Of a stretch of 10,386 bases of DNA, positions 1 to 7,375 are shown one piece after another. The stretch is from Zygnema cylindricum. Taxonomy: Eukaryota > Streptophyta > Zygnematophyceae > Zygnematales > Zygnemataceae. Location: assembly GCA_037447655.1 (NCBI GenBank), contig JBBHKE010000822.1:300750-311135 (forward strand), read 5' to 3'. The notes beneath the pieces were generated by a model. That model was not told the origin of the DNA and did not search any database. It saw only the letters and a program-made list of their open reading frames with translations. Every line of letters starts with the position of its first letter. Position 1 is the stretch's first letter. The translations under genes and the position numbers were made by a program.

Positions 1-225
1 AAAGACAATCCTCTTCCGTTTGGTTTCTATTGTTCGCATTAAGAAGGATTAATATGACAAGTATAAGTTCCATTTTGCAGAGATACACGTGAAAATGTGA
101 CAAATGTCACCTAATACGGCAAAGGCTTTCCGTTGGAGGCGGGCGTTCAAATAAAAGCCATGGCAGCTGTGAGGAAGGTAGGGTTTGTTTTTACAAATTC
201 TAATTAAGGTAGACATAGTACGGTA
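1..225. other. Intergenic sequence, nothing recognised
   Basis: No reading frame, RNA gene or repeat could be supported here. The stretch at about 112-180 is less AT-rich than its surroundings but matches no family I recognise. The region ends at the left inverted repeat of the 226-778 element. Confidence 0.5.
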
Positions 226-778
226 CACCGCGAATCGTAATTAGAGTAAATTACTCTAATTAGGTCGCTCGAAATTTCGACTCTATCACATAAAATAGAG
301 TAAATGATTCTAATTTTTTCGTCACTCTATTTAAGGTAAATTTTAATTAGCATTTTTAATTCTAATATAGGTTCGTTTTAAATAGTGTGGAGTACGGACG
401 AACTCCGACAGTGCAAAATTGTACTTTATTAAGTAAAAAAATACAAATAATGATTTAATACATGTCGTTATCATATAGCTCCATTTTAACAATCCACGTA
501 GTGCAAACGTCATAGTGACGATAAACTTAGCTCCATATTAACAATCCACGTAGTGCAAACGTCATAGTGACGATAAACTGTACGTTTTGCCAAATTCTGT
601 ACGAATACCTTATTTACAGTAGAGGATATTAGCGTGCCAAATTAGAGTACTTAAATAAATTAGAGTAAACTTCATATTTGAAACAACTCTATCACACAAA
701 CTAGCGTTAATTACTCTAATTTGTTTTTTTAGTTTTTGTATTCTAATTTTTTCATTACTTTAATTACGATTCGCGGTG
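226..778. mobile_element. MITE-like element with 24-bp terminal inverted repeats
   Basis: The ends 226-249 and 755-778 are inverted repeats starting CACCGCGAATCGTAATTA. They match at 23 of 24 positions; the mismatch is G244 against the base opposite 760. Just inside the left end, 239-262 is itself a palindrome built on TTAGAGTAA/TTACTCTAA. The same short motif recurs near both ends: the block at about 280-319 is echoed in direct orientation at about 685-724, both beginning ACTCTATCACA. Subterminal repeats of this kind are typical of DNA-transposon ends. The element is 553 bp and has no coding capacity, so it is probably non-autonomous. The left flank is TA and the right flank is CA, so a TA target duplication is possible but not demonstrated. 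The superfamily is unassigned. Confidence 0.75.
476..579. repeat. Two-copy 52-bp tandem repeat
   Basis: Units 476-527 and 528-579 are direct copies with one visible mismatch (CCATTTTAAC against CCATATTAAC). Both end in GTCATAGTGACGATAAACT, which includes the short inverted repeat GTCA-TAG-TGAC. The repeat lies in the middle of the 226-778 element. The near identity suggests a recent duplication compared with the more diverged repeats elsewhere in the window. Confidence 0.9.
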
Positions 779-837
779 CAGAGTATATTCGTACTATATT
801 TTAGTTACATTACGGTATACACATTTATCTTTCTGAC

Positions 838-1016
838 TTTTCGTTGAAGATATTTGGCAGATTCTCAAAATCTTGACTCTAACCTACGTGGCGCCAATCA
901 TATTTGAGAAATGATGTTAACTAGCACGACATAATGGAAGGCCGTGGCAATAAACATCAGAAATAGACGTCTCCGCATGTTTACTGGGACCACCTAATGG
1001 AGAACAAGCCTCAATT
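838..1016 (+). repeat. Diverged copy of the right part of the 4354-5104 element
   Basis: This stretch aligns in direct orientation with about 4905-5110. The clearest shared blocks are GACTCTAACCT, GTGGCGCCAATCATA, a region around GCACGACATAATGG (CCCGACACAATGG in the other copy), TTTACTGGGACC (TTTATTGGGACT) and CCTAATGGA. The copies differ by many substitutions and small gaps. In the right copy this sequence forms the right end of an inverted-repeat element, so 838-1016 is probably the decayed end of a second member of that family. Its matching left end was not found in the window. Confidence 0.7.
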
Positions 1017-1464
1017 GTGTTTGTACTTGTTCACATTTTTTTTGTACTGTTTTTTTTTTGGTTATCGAAAACATTTATGGAATCAAGATTCTCCAATGGT
1101 GCAGAAGTTTAAACTGATCGTTCGATTTTTTTTTTTCCGCACCCGCGATGCTATCTCAGCCATCCAGCTAGTAGGTCAGCTAGTAGGTGACTACAGTACC
1201 GCCCTCAAAAGAGGACTACAACCAGAATGGAGACCGTACGACAGCAACACCTGGATATTAAAGACAAATTTATCATTGTACAGCTGTGCCAAGTGACTTC
1301 GAACAGGGTGGACGCATATTCACCAGAAAATCTTTGCCGAGATCCTGGCACGCCTCCCTTTGCCTTTCTTTGGTCCTTCGTGATTTGCCGCGTTTTTTTT
1401 TTCTTTATTTTAGGTTATGTGAGACTTTTCGTACAATGAGATGATACGATTGTACAGATTTTAC
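1017..1464. other. Spacer with poly-T tracts and a 12-bp tandem repeat; no supported gene
   Basis: There are several T runs (about 1036-1062, 1127-1138 and 1394-1402) and an exact two-copy repeat of CAGCTAGTAGGT at 1165-1188. Open frames of up to 99 codons cross this area. Their products are dominated by Phe runs from the poly-T tracts and show no domain, so none is annotated. The last eight bases, GATTTTAC at 1457-1464, form the left target-site duplication of the next element. Confidence 0.5.
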
Positions 1465-1617
1465 TAGTGTTGTGTATCGGTAAAAAATTTATCGCGATAA
1501 CACCGATACCGATGGTTATCGGTTATAGAACAGTCCAAAGGTCGAAAACGGTCAACCGAAACCGTGATCGCCTGTTAACCGATCGCCCGCGCCGGATCCG
1601 GAACGGATTCGGTTGCC

Positions 1618-1690
1618 AAATTTTGGGGGTCCGGCGGTTACGGTCGGTTGACTCACGAGGAAAAAAAAAACGGTCAGTTACGGTCGGTCA
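1618..1690 (+). repeat. CGGTCGG-rich subterminal block, first copy
   Basis: This block starts ATTTTGG, is rich in CGGTCGG and GTTAC motifs, and runs into an A tract followed by ACGGTC. It aligns in direct orientation with about 2957-3026, which has the same order: ATTTTGG, CTCGGTCGG, CAGTTACTCA, an A tract, then ACGGTCTGTGTCGG. The identity is moderate. A second subterminal-type block in the middle of the element suggests that part of a related element inserted here, or that the left end was duplicated internally. Confidence 0.5.
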
Positions 1691-1786
1691 AACAAAAAAC
1701 CAAAAAAAATGAAAATTTTGTACTTTTTTTTTCCAACATTATTGTTCTTTGTACTTTTGGTATCGTGGAAGTACGTGGCATCATGA

Positions 1787-2395
1787 TTGAAATTCTGTGG
1801 TCTCCATTGACCCACAGAATGAGCAGCCTATGTAAAGCCTCTAGGATAATATTTGCCCCTTCTACTTTCCCGCTTAATAAGCGCCACCCAGGCACACAAA
1901 TATTCTGAAAACTCTCACCCTTGTGAGGACAAGACCCCCCTGAGTCAAACGCAAAAAGAATCACTGAATTTGCTCACCCGAGCAGTAAGTTATGGCTGGT
2001 CAAAGATGGTCAAAGATGACCTTTATAGTTACAAGCTCTCTTAGAGAGAGAGGTACCTAAATACTACTATGTCTCGGTCTGCCTACTCACGACTACCTAC
2101 TATTAAACCCTAGTCCAATAGGAACACTATAAAGTACAAGAAGGTACAATGGGCGATGTACTTATTGTACAACCATTGTACGACAAGGTCTACAAAGTGA
2201 CACCTGTCATATCGGAAGCCATGGTTCCTCCTCCCATCTTCTCCGGTATCAAATAATGTGGCGCCACGTGGCACCGCGTGACGCTATATCTGTATGCCGC
2301 CAAAAAGCTCACTTCGCGTGGCGGCTATAATTCCGGCCGTCCGATCAAAACATAATTTACACGGTTCAGATTCGCGTACATGCAGAAATTGCTCC
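1787..2395 (+). repeat. Repeat R1, diverged copy inside the hAT-like element
   Basis: This segment aligns along its length with 9631-10262. Shared landmarks in order are TGAAA(T/C)TCTG at the start, GCCTCTAGGATAAT (about 1837), GCAAAAAGAATC.CTGAATTTG (about 1951), AGTAAGTTATGG (about 1984), GTCAAAG.TGACCTTT (about 2009), a CTCTC/GAGAG hairpin (2036-2048), TTGTACGAC (about 2174) and TTCCGGCCGTCCGAT (about 2331). It opens with a perfect 9-bp hairpin, 1792-1800 with 1812-1820. It has no usable reading frame and no TG...CA LTR-type ends, so I leave it as an unclassified dispersed repeat. The right boundary is approximate. Confidence 0.75.
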
Positions 2396-2469
2396 TTTTG
2401 GTTAGTCTGCTGTTAATTAGTTGTTTCGTTAATGTTTAGATATTTTTGAAACCCGTCACGTGTATCGTT

Positions 2470-2545
2470 TCCTAATGCCTTAATGGTTAAGACGTTAGGC
2501 TATAAAGAATGTAGAGGTCACAAGTCCAAATCTAGACCTAGGCAT
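2470..2545 (+). ncRNA. tRNA-like Pol III sequence (tRNA relic or SINE head)
   Basis: A box-A-like segment, TGCCTTAATGGTTAAG (2476-2491), is followed 48 bases on by a box-B-like segment, AGTCCAAATCT (2523-2533). This order and spacing match tRNA internal promoters, with the TTAATGGTTAAG D-loop and the G(T)(C/T)CAAATC T-loop as hallmarks. Between them, TTAGGCTATAAAG resembles an anticodon arm, but its 3' stem half no longer pairs well. The T stem has mismatches and the acceptor halves do not pair convincingly. It is therefore not a working tRNA. It is either a decayed tRNA pseudogene or the head of a tRNA-derived SINE. No amino-acid identity is assigned. It lies inside the 1465-4305 element. 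Confidence 0.6.
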
Positions 2546-2692
2546 CATTTTAGCCAAAATACCCTTAACCGCAAAAACTGCTTTCTAAATATGGCGGCAA
2601 CCATGGCGCGCCTTTGATCCTTACTCTCTTTCTTTAAAACAAAACTAAAATAGGGAAGTGAACTATTAATTACCTCTTTTCAACAATGGTCA

Positions 2693-2820
2693 GCGTCGCA
2701 AATCTGACACGAACTGTAGTAAGCTATTTTTTTCGCAAATCAAAGGGAACGCGACAAAGCGTCGCAAATCTGACACGGTAGTACACTATTCATTTCGCAA
2801 ATCTTAATGAACGTGACAAA
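2693..2820. repeat. Two-copy tandem repeat, about 66 bp
   Basis: The first copy (2693-2758) and second copy (2759-2820) both begin GCGTCGCAAATCTGACACG. They share a middle TTTCGCAAATC and an end ACG(C/T)GACAAA. The second copy lacks about 4 bases after the opening block. TCGCAAATC occurs about twice per unit, so the 66-bp unit may itself have grown from a shorter half-unit. No coding potential is seen. Confidence 0.85.
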
Positions 2821-3186
2821 TCGTAATTATTGGCTTATTCTGTCGTACATTGATTAATTTTGTACTTTTTCTGTTACGGGCGGGCATGGTTAGTCGTGAA
2901 AAATCAAGATTCGGTTATTTTTTTTTCGAAAACGACGGTCGGTTAACGGTTAACAATTTTGGAGCGTGACAAGACTCGGTCGGGCGTCAGTTACTCAGAT
3001 TTTGAAAAAAAAACGGTCTGTGTCGGGTATGAAATTTTTTGACTTTTGCGACCTCTGGAACAGTCAGCGGTCTCGATATACCGGTCCGAGAACAACAATT
3101 TCCATATCAGCAATAACTTTAAAATAAATAGTACGCGTATTATAGTACTTTATTATATACTGTATAATACTATTTACGTTATATAG

Positions 3187-3200
3187 CGTGGCATGCCACG
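3187..3200. repeat. Perfect 14-bp palindrome CGTGGCATGCCACG
   Basis: This is an exact self-complementary sequence inside the hAT-like element. Directly upstream, about 3143-3172, is a looser AT-rich inverted repeat (ATAGTA ... TACTAT). It could be a protein-binding site or chance. No role is claimed. Confidence 0.6.
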
Positions 3201-3489
3201 TCTCACTGTATAAGAATCTGTTCCGTAACTATTTAACTGAAAATTAATACGGGCAGCGCAACACATAAAACGTAGAAAAATTTAAAATAATACTTTAAAG
3301 TTCTAAAATTATATTACAGAATCGAAAAAAATAAAATATTTTGAAAATTTTGTTAGTCAATTTTTTTTCGATAAAAAGACGAACGGACGTACAGGCGAAC
3401 ACATCTGTCAGACTGCCGCCATTTACAGCCACCATATTTTTGAACCTACTATAACCAGACAACACTTATTTGAGGAAAAACTAGTTTTT

Positions 3490-3500
3490 TATAAAAAGGT
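3490..3500 (+). promoter_or_regulatory. TATA-like box (TATAAAAAGGT)
   Basis: This TATA-box-like sequence lies about 43 bases upstream of the acidic short frame at 3533. The identical 11-mer, also with CTAGT just upstream, sits on the minus strand at 7376-7386 in the second hAT-like element. Conservation between two otherwise diverged elements makes it more credible than a lone AT-rich match. Confidence 0.4.
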
Positions 3501-3532
3501 AAAAAACTAAAAGTATATATTTATTCATTCTA

Positions 3533-3631
3533 ATGGATTATCAAGAAATTGTAGGAGGAGAGGAGTATGGGACACATATTTTAGATGAGGAGGTAGAAGA
3601 GATTCAAAATGTTAAAGAATTAGAGAACTAA
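3533..3631 (+). pseudogene. Short acidic reading frame in the hAT-like element, possible transposase remnant
   Basis: This 32-codon frame begins MDYQEIVGGEEYG and ends ELEN before a TAA. It is strongly acidic (Glu/Asp-rich) with no domain. It is noted because of its upstream context: CTAGT, then TATAAAAAGGT at 3490-3500, about 43 bases before the ATG. The other hAT-like element (7072-7814) has the same CTAGT plus TATAAAAAGGT block ahead of an acidic short frame that also contains GGEE and ELEN in the same order. I infer that both may keep the promoter and first codons of a lost transposase gene. The peptides are very short, so homology is only suggested. It could also be chance. Confidence 0.3.
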
Positions 3632-4305
3632 CAAAAAAATTCAGATTTTGAATTGGGTGATTTTGGAATTTTAAAACATTTACAATGTGGTAATTGGATT
3701 TTGAGAAATCCGACATTGAAGATTTCTGGAGATTGATAATTGATAGGTTAAGAATTTTATAATTTTCAAATTTTGAATTTTGAATAGCTCATAACCGTCC
3801 AAATTTCAACTTATGTATTTATTTTGCCCGACCTTATTGCGGATTGTTTCTAAAATGGACTGAAAATGCATTAAAAAAAAACCAATGTAGACAGACAATG
3901 GAAGTGATATGGAGTAACTAACCTTGCGAAAAAAAAAATAACAGTCAAAAAGACATTCTGGACGGGTGTGGGAGGGTGTAAAACCAAGTAAAAAACCCCC
4001 TTAAATTATAAATAATGAAGGAAATATCGCGATATTTTACCGAAATCGGGGGGAAGGGGTCAGCGGCCGTCCGAGGAATAACACGTACAGATGAGTGTAC
4101 TGGCCGTACATTTATCTGTACGGTCAGTATAGATATCGCCGATAGTTATCGATATCGGTGTTATCGCCAATAATAATGGATAAACATCGGCTATTTGTCG
4201 GCGATAACACCGATAACGATATATCGTACCAATATATCGATTATCGGCTACCCGAAAAAAGACCCATATCGGTTATCGGCAAATCCTTACCGATACACAA
4301 CACTT

Positions 4306-4353
4306 CATTTTACATTCAGATTGCACGCTTGAGAAATCTTCGACAAACGCTCG
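4306..4353 (+). repeat. Short dispersed unit, first copy (GCACGCTTGA type)
   Basis: Containing GCACGCTTGA and ending GACAAACGCTCG, this unit aligns with 5105-5148 (TTTCATTCCGATCGCACGC ... GACAAATGCTCG) and more weakly with 5158-5190 (TTTCATTTCGATCGCACGAT). The first copy directly borders the left end of the 4354-5104 element and the second copy directly borders its right end. The two flanks may therefore be a long imperfect duplication. Its first eight bases are also the right target-site copy of the hAT-like element. Confidence 0.6.
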
Positions 4354-4569
4354 CACTAAGGGTGAAGTTCCATTAGACGAAAAGTGGGGTTCGTTACTGG
4401 ACGCCGTAGGTTTTCGTACAGCGCTGTACAGAGCCGTACCATATTTTTTTTTTTGTCGGACGAAACATCGTTAATGGAAAGCTGTCGGGAAGGTCCAATG
4501 ATGTAGGCGTAATTCCTGTTGGATGTTTCACTTTTTGAGATGCGGGAAGCAATCGAGCACATTATCCAA

Positions 4570-4607
4570 TGGGCCCCAACTCTCTTCGCGAGGAGAGTTG
4601 GGGCCCA
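4570..4607. repeat. 38-bp near-perfect palindrome
   Basis: The 15-base arms TGGGCCCCAACTCTC (4570-4584) and their exact reverse complement (4593-4607) surround TTCGCGAG. The core TCGCGA is itself palindromic, so the whole 38 bp is self-complementary except for the pair T4585/G4592. It is much more GC-rich than its surroundings. It could be a cruciform or hairpin site, or a scar where two transposon termini were joined after loss of the interior. Confidence 0.9.
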
Positions 4608-4778
4608 CTAGATGATTGCCATTGATTACCATTGGTACACGTGAAAAGGAAAAAAAATATATACGTTGTTTAAGCGATCACAGGCGTGCACGTCATACAT
4701 GCCATGTGCCCCTTGCCACGTCGAATGCAGGTTAGGTGAAAATATCCTCGCACGCTCCGTTTGACATCCACCATCATT

Positions 4779-4816
4779 CAAAGTTTGCCGCGACCTACAA
4801 AGTTTGTCGCGTCTTT
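4779..4816 (+). repeat. Two-copy 19-bp tandem repeat
   Basis: Units 4779-4797 and 4798-4816 both start CAAAGTTTG, followed by CCGCG or TCGCG. Just downstream is an AT-rich inverted repeat, ATTTTGATTT (4835-4844) with its exact complement at 4854-4863. Both sit in the 4354-5104 element. Confidence 0.75.
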
Positions 4817-5104
4817 TTGCCATTCCGTTTTGAAATTTTGATTTCCATTTTCAAAATCAAAATCTAGCCGCAAACTTTATGTACGAATCATTAATTACCT
4901 GCGGTGGTACAAAAAAATTGTACAGATATTCCGTTTGTAGATTTTTTCAAGATTTTAGAATCTGGACTCTAACCTAGTGGCGCCAATCATAATTGAGGAA
5001 GGTTTGTTACTGGCCCGACACAATGGAGCGGACTTTTAGTAAACGCTGCCAGTAGACTTGTCCGTACATTTATTGGGACTGCCTAATGGAACTTCACCCT
5101 AGTG

Positions 5105-5190
5105 TTTCATTCCGATCGCACGCTTGAATAAACTTTGACAAATGCTCGTAAGAATCTTTCATTTCGATCGCACGATTGAATAATCTCTAG
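5105..5190 (+). repeat. Short dispersed unit, second and third copies in tandem
   Basis: The unit beginning TTTCATTC(C)GATCGCACG occurs at 5105-5157 and again from 5158, the latter as TTTCATTTCGATCGCACGAT and then diverging. These match the unit at 4306-4353 on the other side of the 4354-5104 element. They may be host target sequence or remains of another repeat. Confidence 0.6.
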
Positions 5191-5280
5191 CATTTTTTTA
5201 TATCTGACCACGTTGCTGCACTTAAAGTAGGGGATGTAAGTGAGATTTTGTTTACGGGCACGACACAATTGCAAATTACA

Positions 5281-5760
5281 GTGGCTTGATAATTAGTAAA
5301 TGTTTCCGTAGAGCATCAAGCCTATTAAAACGCTTTTTGTGTTTTCCTGTTGTACACCACAACGGATTATTTCGAAACATACTTAATTATTTAGTTATTT
5401 ACGTGGCTTGATTTTTTTAGTGCGTTTTAAATGACAATCAAATATTTCAACAGACGGCCTCCCGTCGCTAGATTACACTGCACTGTAACATTCTAGCATT
5501 ATTTAGTGCACCTTAAAAGCCGTATGGTTTTTGCCTTTTTGGTGCCTAAAAAAACGAAGGAATTTTATCATAAACTCCATACACTCCAAAGAGGTCAGTA
5601 TAGCTACAGTACAATGTGTATCGCTATTAGTGTTAATAATTATTCGTCATTCAAAACACTTTTATCTTTTGTACACTATTATAAAATGAACCGCGTAAAA
5701 TAATCAATTGAAATTAAATGAAAAAAATGTGCGTTGTCACTCGCAGCGAAATCAAGCCAC
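5281..5760. repeat. Cluster of GTGGCTTGAT motifs in both orientations
   Basis: GTGGCTTGAT occurs on the plus strand at 5281-5290 and 5403-5412, its complement ATCAAGCCAC at 5751-5760, and the shorter complement ATCAAGCC at 5315-5322. The pair 5403/5751 extends to 12 bases (GTGGCTTGATTT) and could be the ends of a 358-bp MITE. Imperfect flanking octamers, TTATTTAC (5395-5402) and CTATCTAC (5762-5769), match at 6 of 8. This span overlaps the left end of the 5608-6308 element, so either one element inserted into the other and was rearranged, or the motif has another meaning. Confidence 0.45.
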
Positions 5761-6308
5761 ACTATCTACGAATCAACATTCTTACATTGACGAACAAAAT
5801 TTCGTTTCGTGCATTTTAATAATTTCGTACAAGACTTACAGTACTTCAGTTTAAAGAGGTTTCGTTTCAATTTGCGTCTAAATTCAATGTAACGCTTGTA
5901 CGACTAAATTTCAATTTTGCGGCTAAGTTAATATCCAACGTGCTCTCATCATGGAGCTCACGTAACGACAAATAGTGATTGTCTGAAATACTTTTATTTA
6001 CATGTGGTTGCCGCAGTTTTGTTACCATAAACGTTTGTCGGTCGTGTGAATTGCTAATTTTATTATGACGTTCGATGTTCGCAAGCATGGCAAAAGTTTA
6101 AACGGTTGAAACAATATTTTGAAAGTCAAAGTTGTCCAACCGATTGACCGTCAAATTTAGACTCAACGGTACTTTAATTGTACGAATGTGTACTTCAAAC
6201 GTACAATTTTTGACAAAATGACGTAAGCCACTATGCGCAACCAAATCAGTCACTACCATGATCAATTCCCAAAAAATTTTAACACTAATAGCGATACACG
6301 GTGTGGTG
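5608..6308. mobile_element. Inverted-repeat element with 21-bp perfect terminal match
   Basis: Positions 5616-5636, beginning GTGTATCGCTATTAGTG, are matched by their exact reverse complement at 6279-6299. Outside the perfect core the similarity continues weakly to about 5608 (AGTACAATG) and 6308. The left end also aligns over about 65 bases in direct orientation with 6599-6663 of the next element, through TATTAGT(G/A)TTAATA and a CCGTACAC/TTGTACAC region. The roughly 700-bp interior has no recognisable coding sequence; small open frames there show no domains. No target duplication was found. It is probably a longer member of the family that includes the 6589-6812 foldback. Confidence 0.65.
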
Positions 6309-6588
6309 AATCTCAACAGGGTTTTACATCACTACGATCATATGAAAAAAAGTACGTGATAAGTCATTCAATTTTTTTTTTAAATAACTGGTTTTTTAAG
6401 GGGAAAAAATTTGTTTTGGTGGAAGGAAAGGCATAGATATAATAATATTTTTTGTCAAAGTGCATCATCTTAAGGCTTTGTTTGGTATACTACATGCCAA
6501 GTTGTTGTAACTAAGTATTAGATCTTGAGTTCCAAACTCTAACGTTTCCCCCAACTTCTAAGTTGCTCATTCTAAAAGCTCATTAGGC
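6309..6588. other. Spacer, nothing recognised
   Basis: An AT-rich stretch with a T run at about 6370-6381. No gene, RNA or clear repeat was seen. Confidence 0.4.
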
Positions 6589-6812
6589 AAGTACACTGTG
6601 TATCACTATTAGTATTAATATTTTTTTTGCCACTTCAAACATTTTTTCTCCGTACACACTTGTTCGTTTTTAATTGAAACCGACAATTGGAAGCTCAGAA
6701 TGTTACCTTTCAATTGCATTCGTCAAATCCAAAATACGATACGGTGTACGGAGAAAAGATGTTTTAAGAGACGAAAAAAACATTAACTATAGTAGTGATT
6801 CATGGTGTACTT
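6589..6812. mobile_element. 224-bp foldback MITE
   Basis: The left arm 6589-6657 and right arm 6744-6812 are 69 bases each and reverse-complementary at about 56 positions by my count, with no net gap. The outer ends read AAGTACAC and GTGTACTT; the inner ends are CTCCGTACAC and GTGTACGGAG. Weaker pairing (CAATTG on both sides) continues towards the centre near 6700, so nearly the whole unit can fold back. The left arm is related to the left end of the 5608-6308 element, which makes this a short internally deleted relative. No target duplication was seen. Confidence 0.8.
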
Positions 6813-7071
6813 ATGAAAGTACAGAAAAAAAGTACATTTTAACTGTACAAAGTCTCAAACATAAAGCATAAAAACTACAACTAAAACTACAAAGTTTCCA
6901 AAGGACCACTAGTAAGTACAGTTAACTGTAAAAAGTACAGCTAATGAAAAACTACAAACAAAGTACATATGTGATACTACTCCATCACTTGCTCAGGAGG
7001 TATCCAATCATAAACCTCGTCTAATCTAACCCTAATCTAGCCCTCTCTATTATATGCTTAACAATGATACC
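6813..7071. other. Spacer rich in AGTACA and ACTACAA motifs
   Basis: AGTACA or TGTACA occurs repeatedly (for example near 6819, 6831, 6845, 6914, 6937 and 6962), with ACTACAA repeats between about 6880 and 6960. There is no gene. The last eight bases, ATGATACC (7064-7071), are the candidate left target copy of the next element. Confidence 0.5.
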
Positions 7072-7146
7072 TAGTGTTGGGTATCGAGAACCATTTGCCG
7101 ATATTCGATATGTATCGAATTTTAGGCACCTGATAATCGATATATC

Positions 7147-7200
7147 GCCTTGATATATCGAAAAGCTAATATCGCCTTGATATATCGAAAAGCTAATATC
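7147..7200 (+). repeat. Two-copy 27-bp subterminal tandem repeat
   Basis: Units 7147-7173 and 7174-7200 are identical, each starting GCCTTGATATATCGAAAAGC. A partial third unit (GCCGATATATCG) follows at 7201. Clusters of ATATCG in the ends of a hAT-like element would suit transposase-binding repeats. That role is inferred from the superfamily. Confidence 0.9.
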
Positions 7201-7245
7201 GCCGATATATCGAGGCTTTTTAAAAAAAATATATAACTGTTTTAG

Positions 7246-7356
7246 CTACATAATTTCTGATGAATTTTCCAACTCTATTGTTTCCATACCCGGAAGCAGT
7301 TCAGTGTCATTATCCTCTTCACCTCCCATGCTACCTCCCATCCCTTGGGATTTCAT
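7246..7356 (-). pseudogene. Short acidic reading frame in the hAT-like element, possible transposase remnant
   Basis: The minus-strand frame starts MKSQGMGGSMGGEEDND and ends at a TAG after 36 codons. GGEE at residues 11-14 and ELEN at 28-31 recall the frame at 3533-3631, where they are at 8-11 and 29-32. Upstream on the minus strand is CTAGT followed by TATAAAAAGGT (plus coordinates 7376-7386), 30 bases from the ATG. The frame stays open a little further upstream (to about 7386), so an exon boundary rather than this ATG cannot be excluded. There is no known domain. I infer a leftover start of a transposase gene shared by both elements, with low confidence. Confidence 0.3.
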
Positions 7357-7375
7357 GGAGAAAACTAAAAATGTA

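Larger units (their letters stand above)
1465..4305. mobile_element. hAT-like DNA transposon, 2.84 kb, non-autonomous or decayed
   Basis: The ends are inverted repeats: AGTGTTGTGTATCGGTAA at 1466-1483 and its exact reverse complement at 4287-4304 (18 of 18). Flanking 8-mers are GATTTTAC (1457-1464) and CATTTTAC (4306-4313), a match at 7 of 8 that fits an 8-bp target duplication. An 8-bp duplication plus ends of the form (T/C)AGTGTTG are known features of the hAT superfamily. Subterminal DNA is rich in ATCGG/CGAT motifs. On the right, 4153-4168 and 4200-4215 form a perfect 16-bp inverted repeat, and the motif CGATAACACCGAT also occurs near the left end (about 1495-1508). No transposase-length frame survives. 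The interior holds another repeat (R1), a tRNA-like relic, tandem repeats and one short ORF. The length suggests an old element that has taken later insertions. Confidence 0.82.
4354..5104. mobile_element. Inverted-repeat DNA element with CACTA-type ends
   Basis: The left end 4354-4376 begins CACTAAGGGTGAAGTTCC and the right end 5083-5104 is its reverse complement apart from one missing base, closing in CCCTAGTG. Ends of the form CACTA...TAGTG are known from the CACTA (En/Spm) superfamily, but the expected 3-bp target duplication is not seen (TCG on the left, TTT on the right). The superfamily is therefore left open. The 751-bp interior has no domain-bearing frame. It holds the perfect palindrome GTACAGCGCTGTAC at 4416-4429, the 38-bp near-palindrome at 4570-4607, a 19-bp tandem pair and an AT-rich hairpin. 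Its right portion recurs, diverged, at 838-1016. Confidence 0.65.

Noticed and set aside
997-1296. 99-codon open frame on the plus strand as a gene
   Set aside because: The product is shaped by poly-T tracts (Phe runs), has no recognisable domain, and begins inside a diverged repeat copy.
1674-1964. Minus-strand frame of 96 codons
   Set aside because: It spans the boundary between a subterminal block and repeat R1, with no domain, and the matching region of the other R1 copy is not open in the same way.
4158-4376. 72-codon open frame
   Set aside because: It lies across the right subterminal repeats and terminal inverted repeat of the hAT-like element and continues into the next repeat; the reading comes from ATCG-rich motifs.
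4354-5104. Firm assignment to the CACTA superfamily
   Set aside because: The ends look right but the flanking trinucleotides differ (TCG and TTT) and no CACTA transposase or known subterminal repeats are visible.
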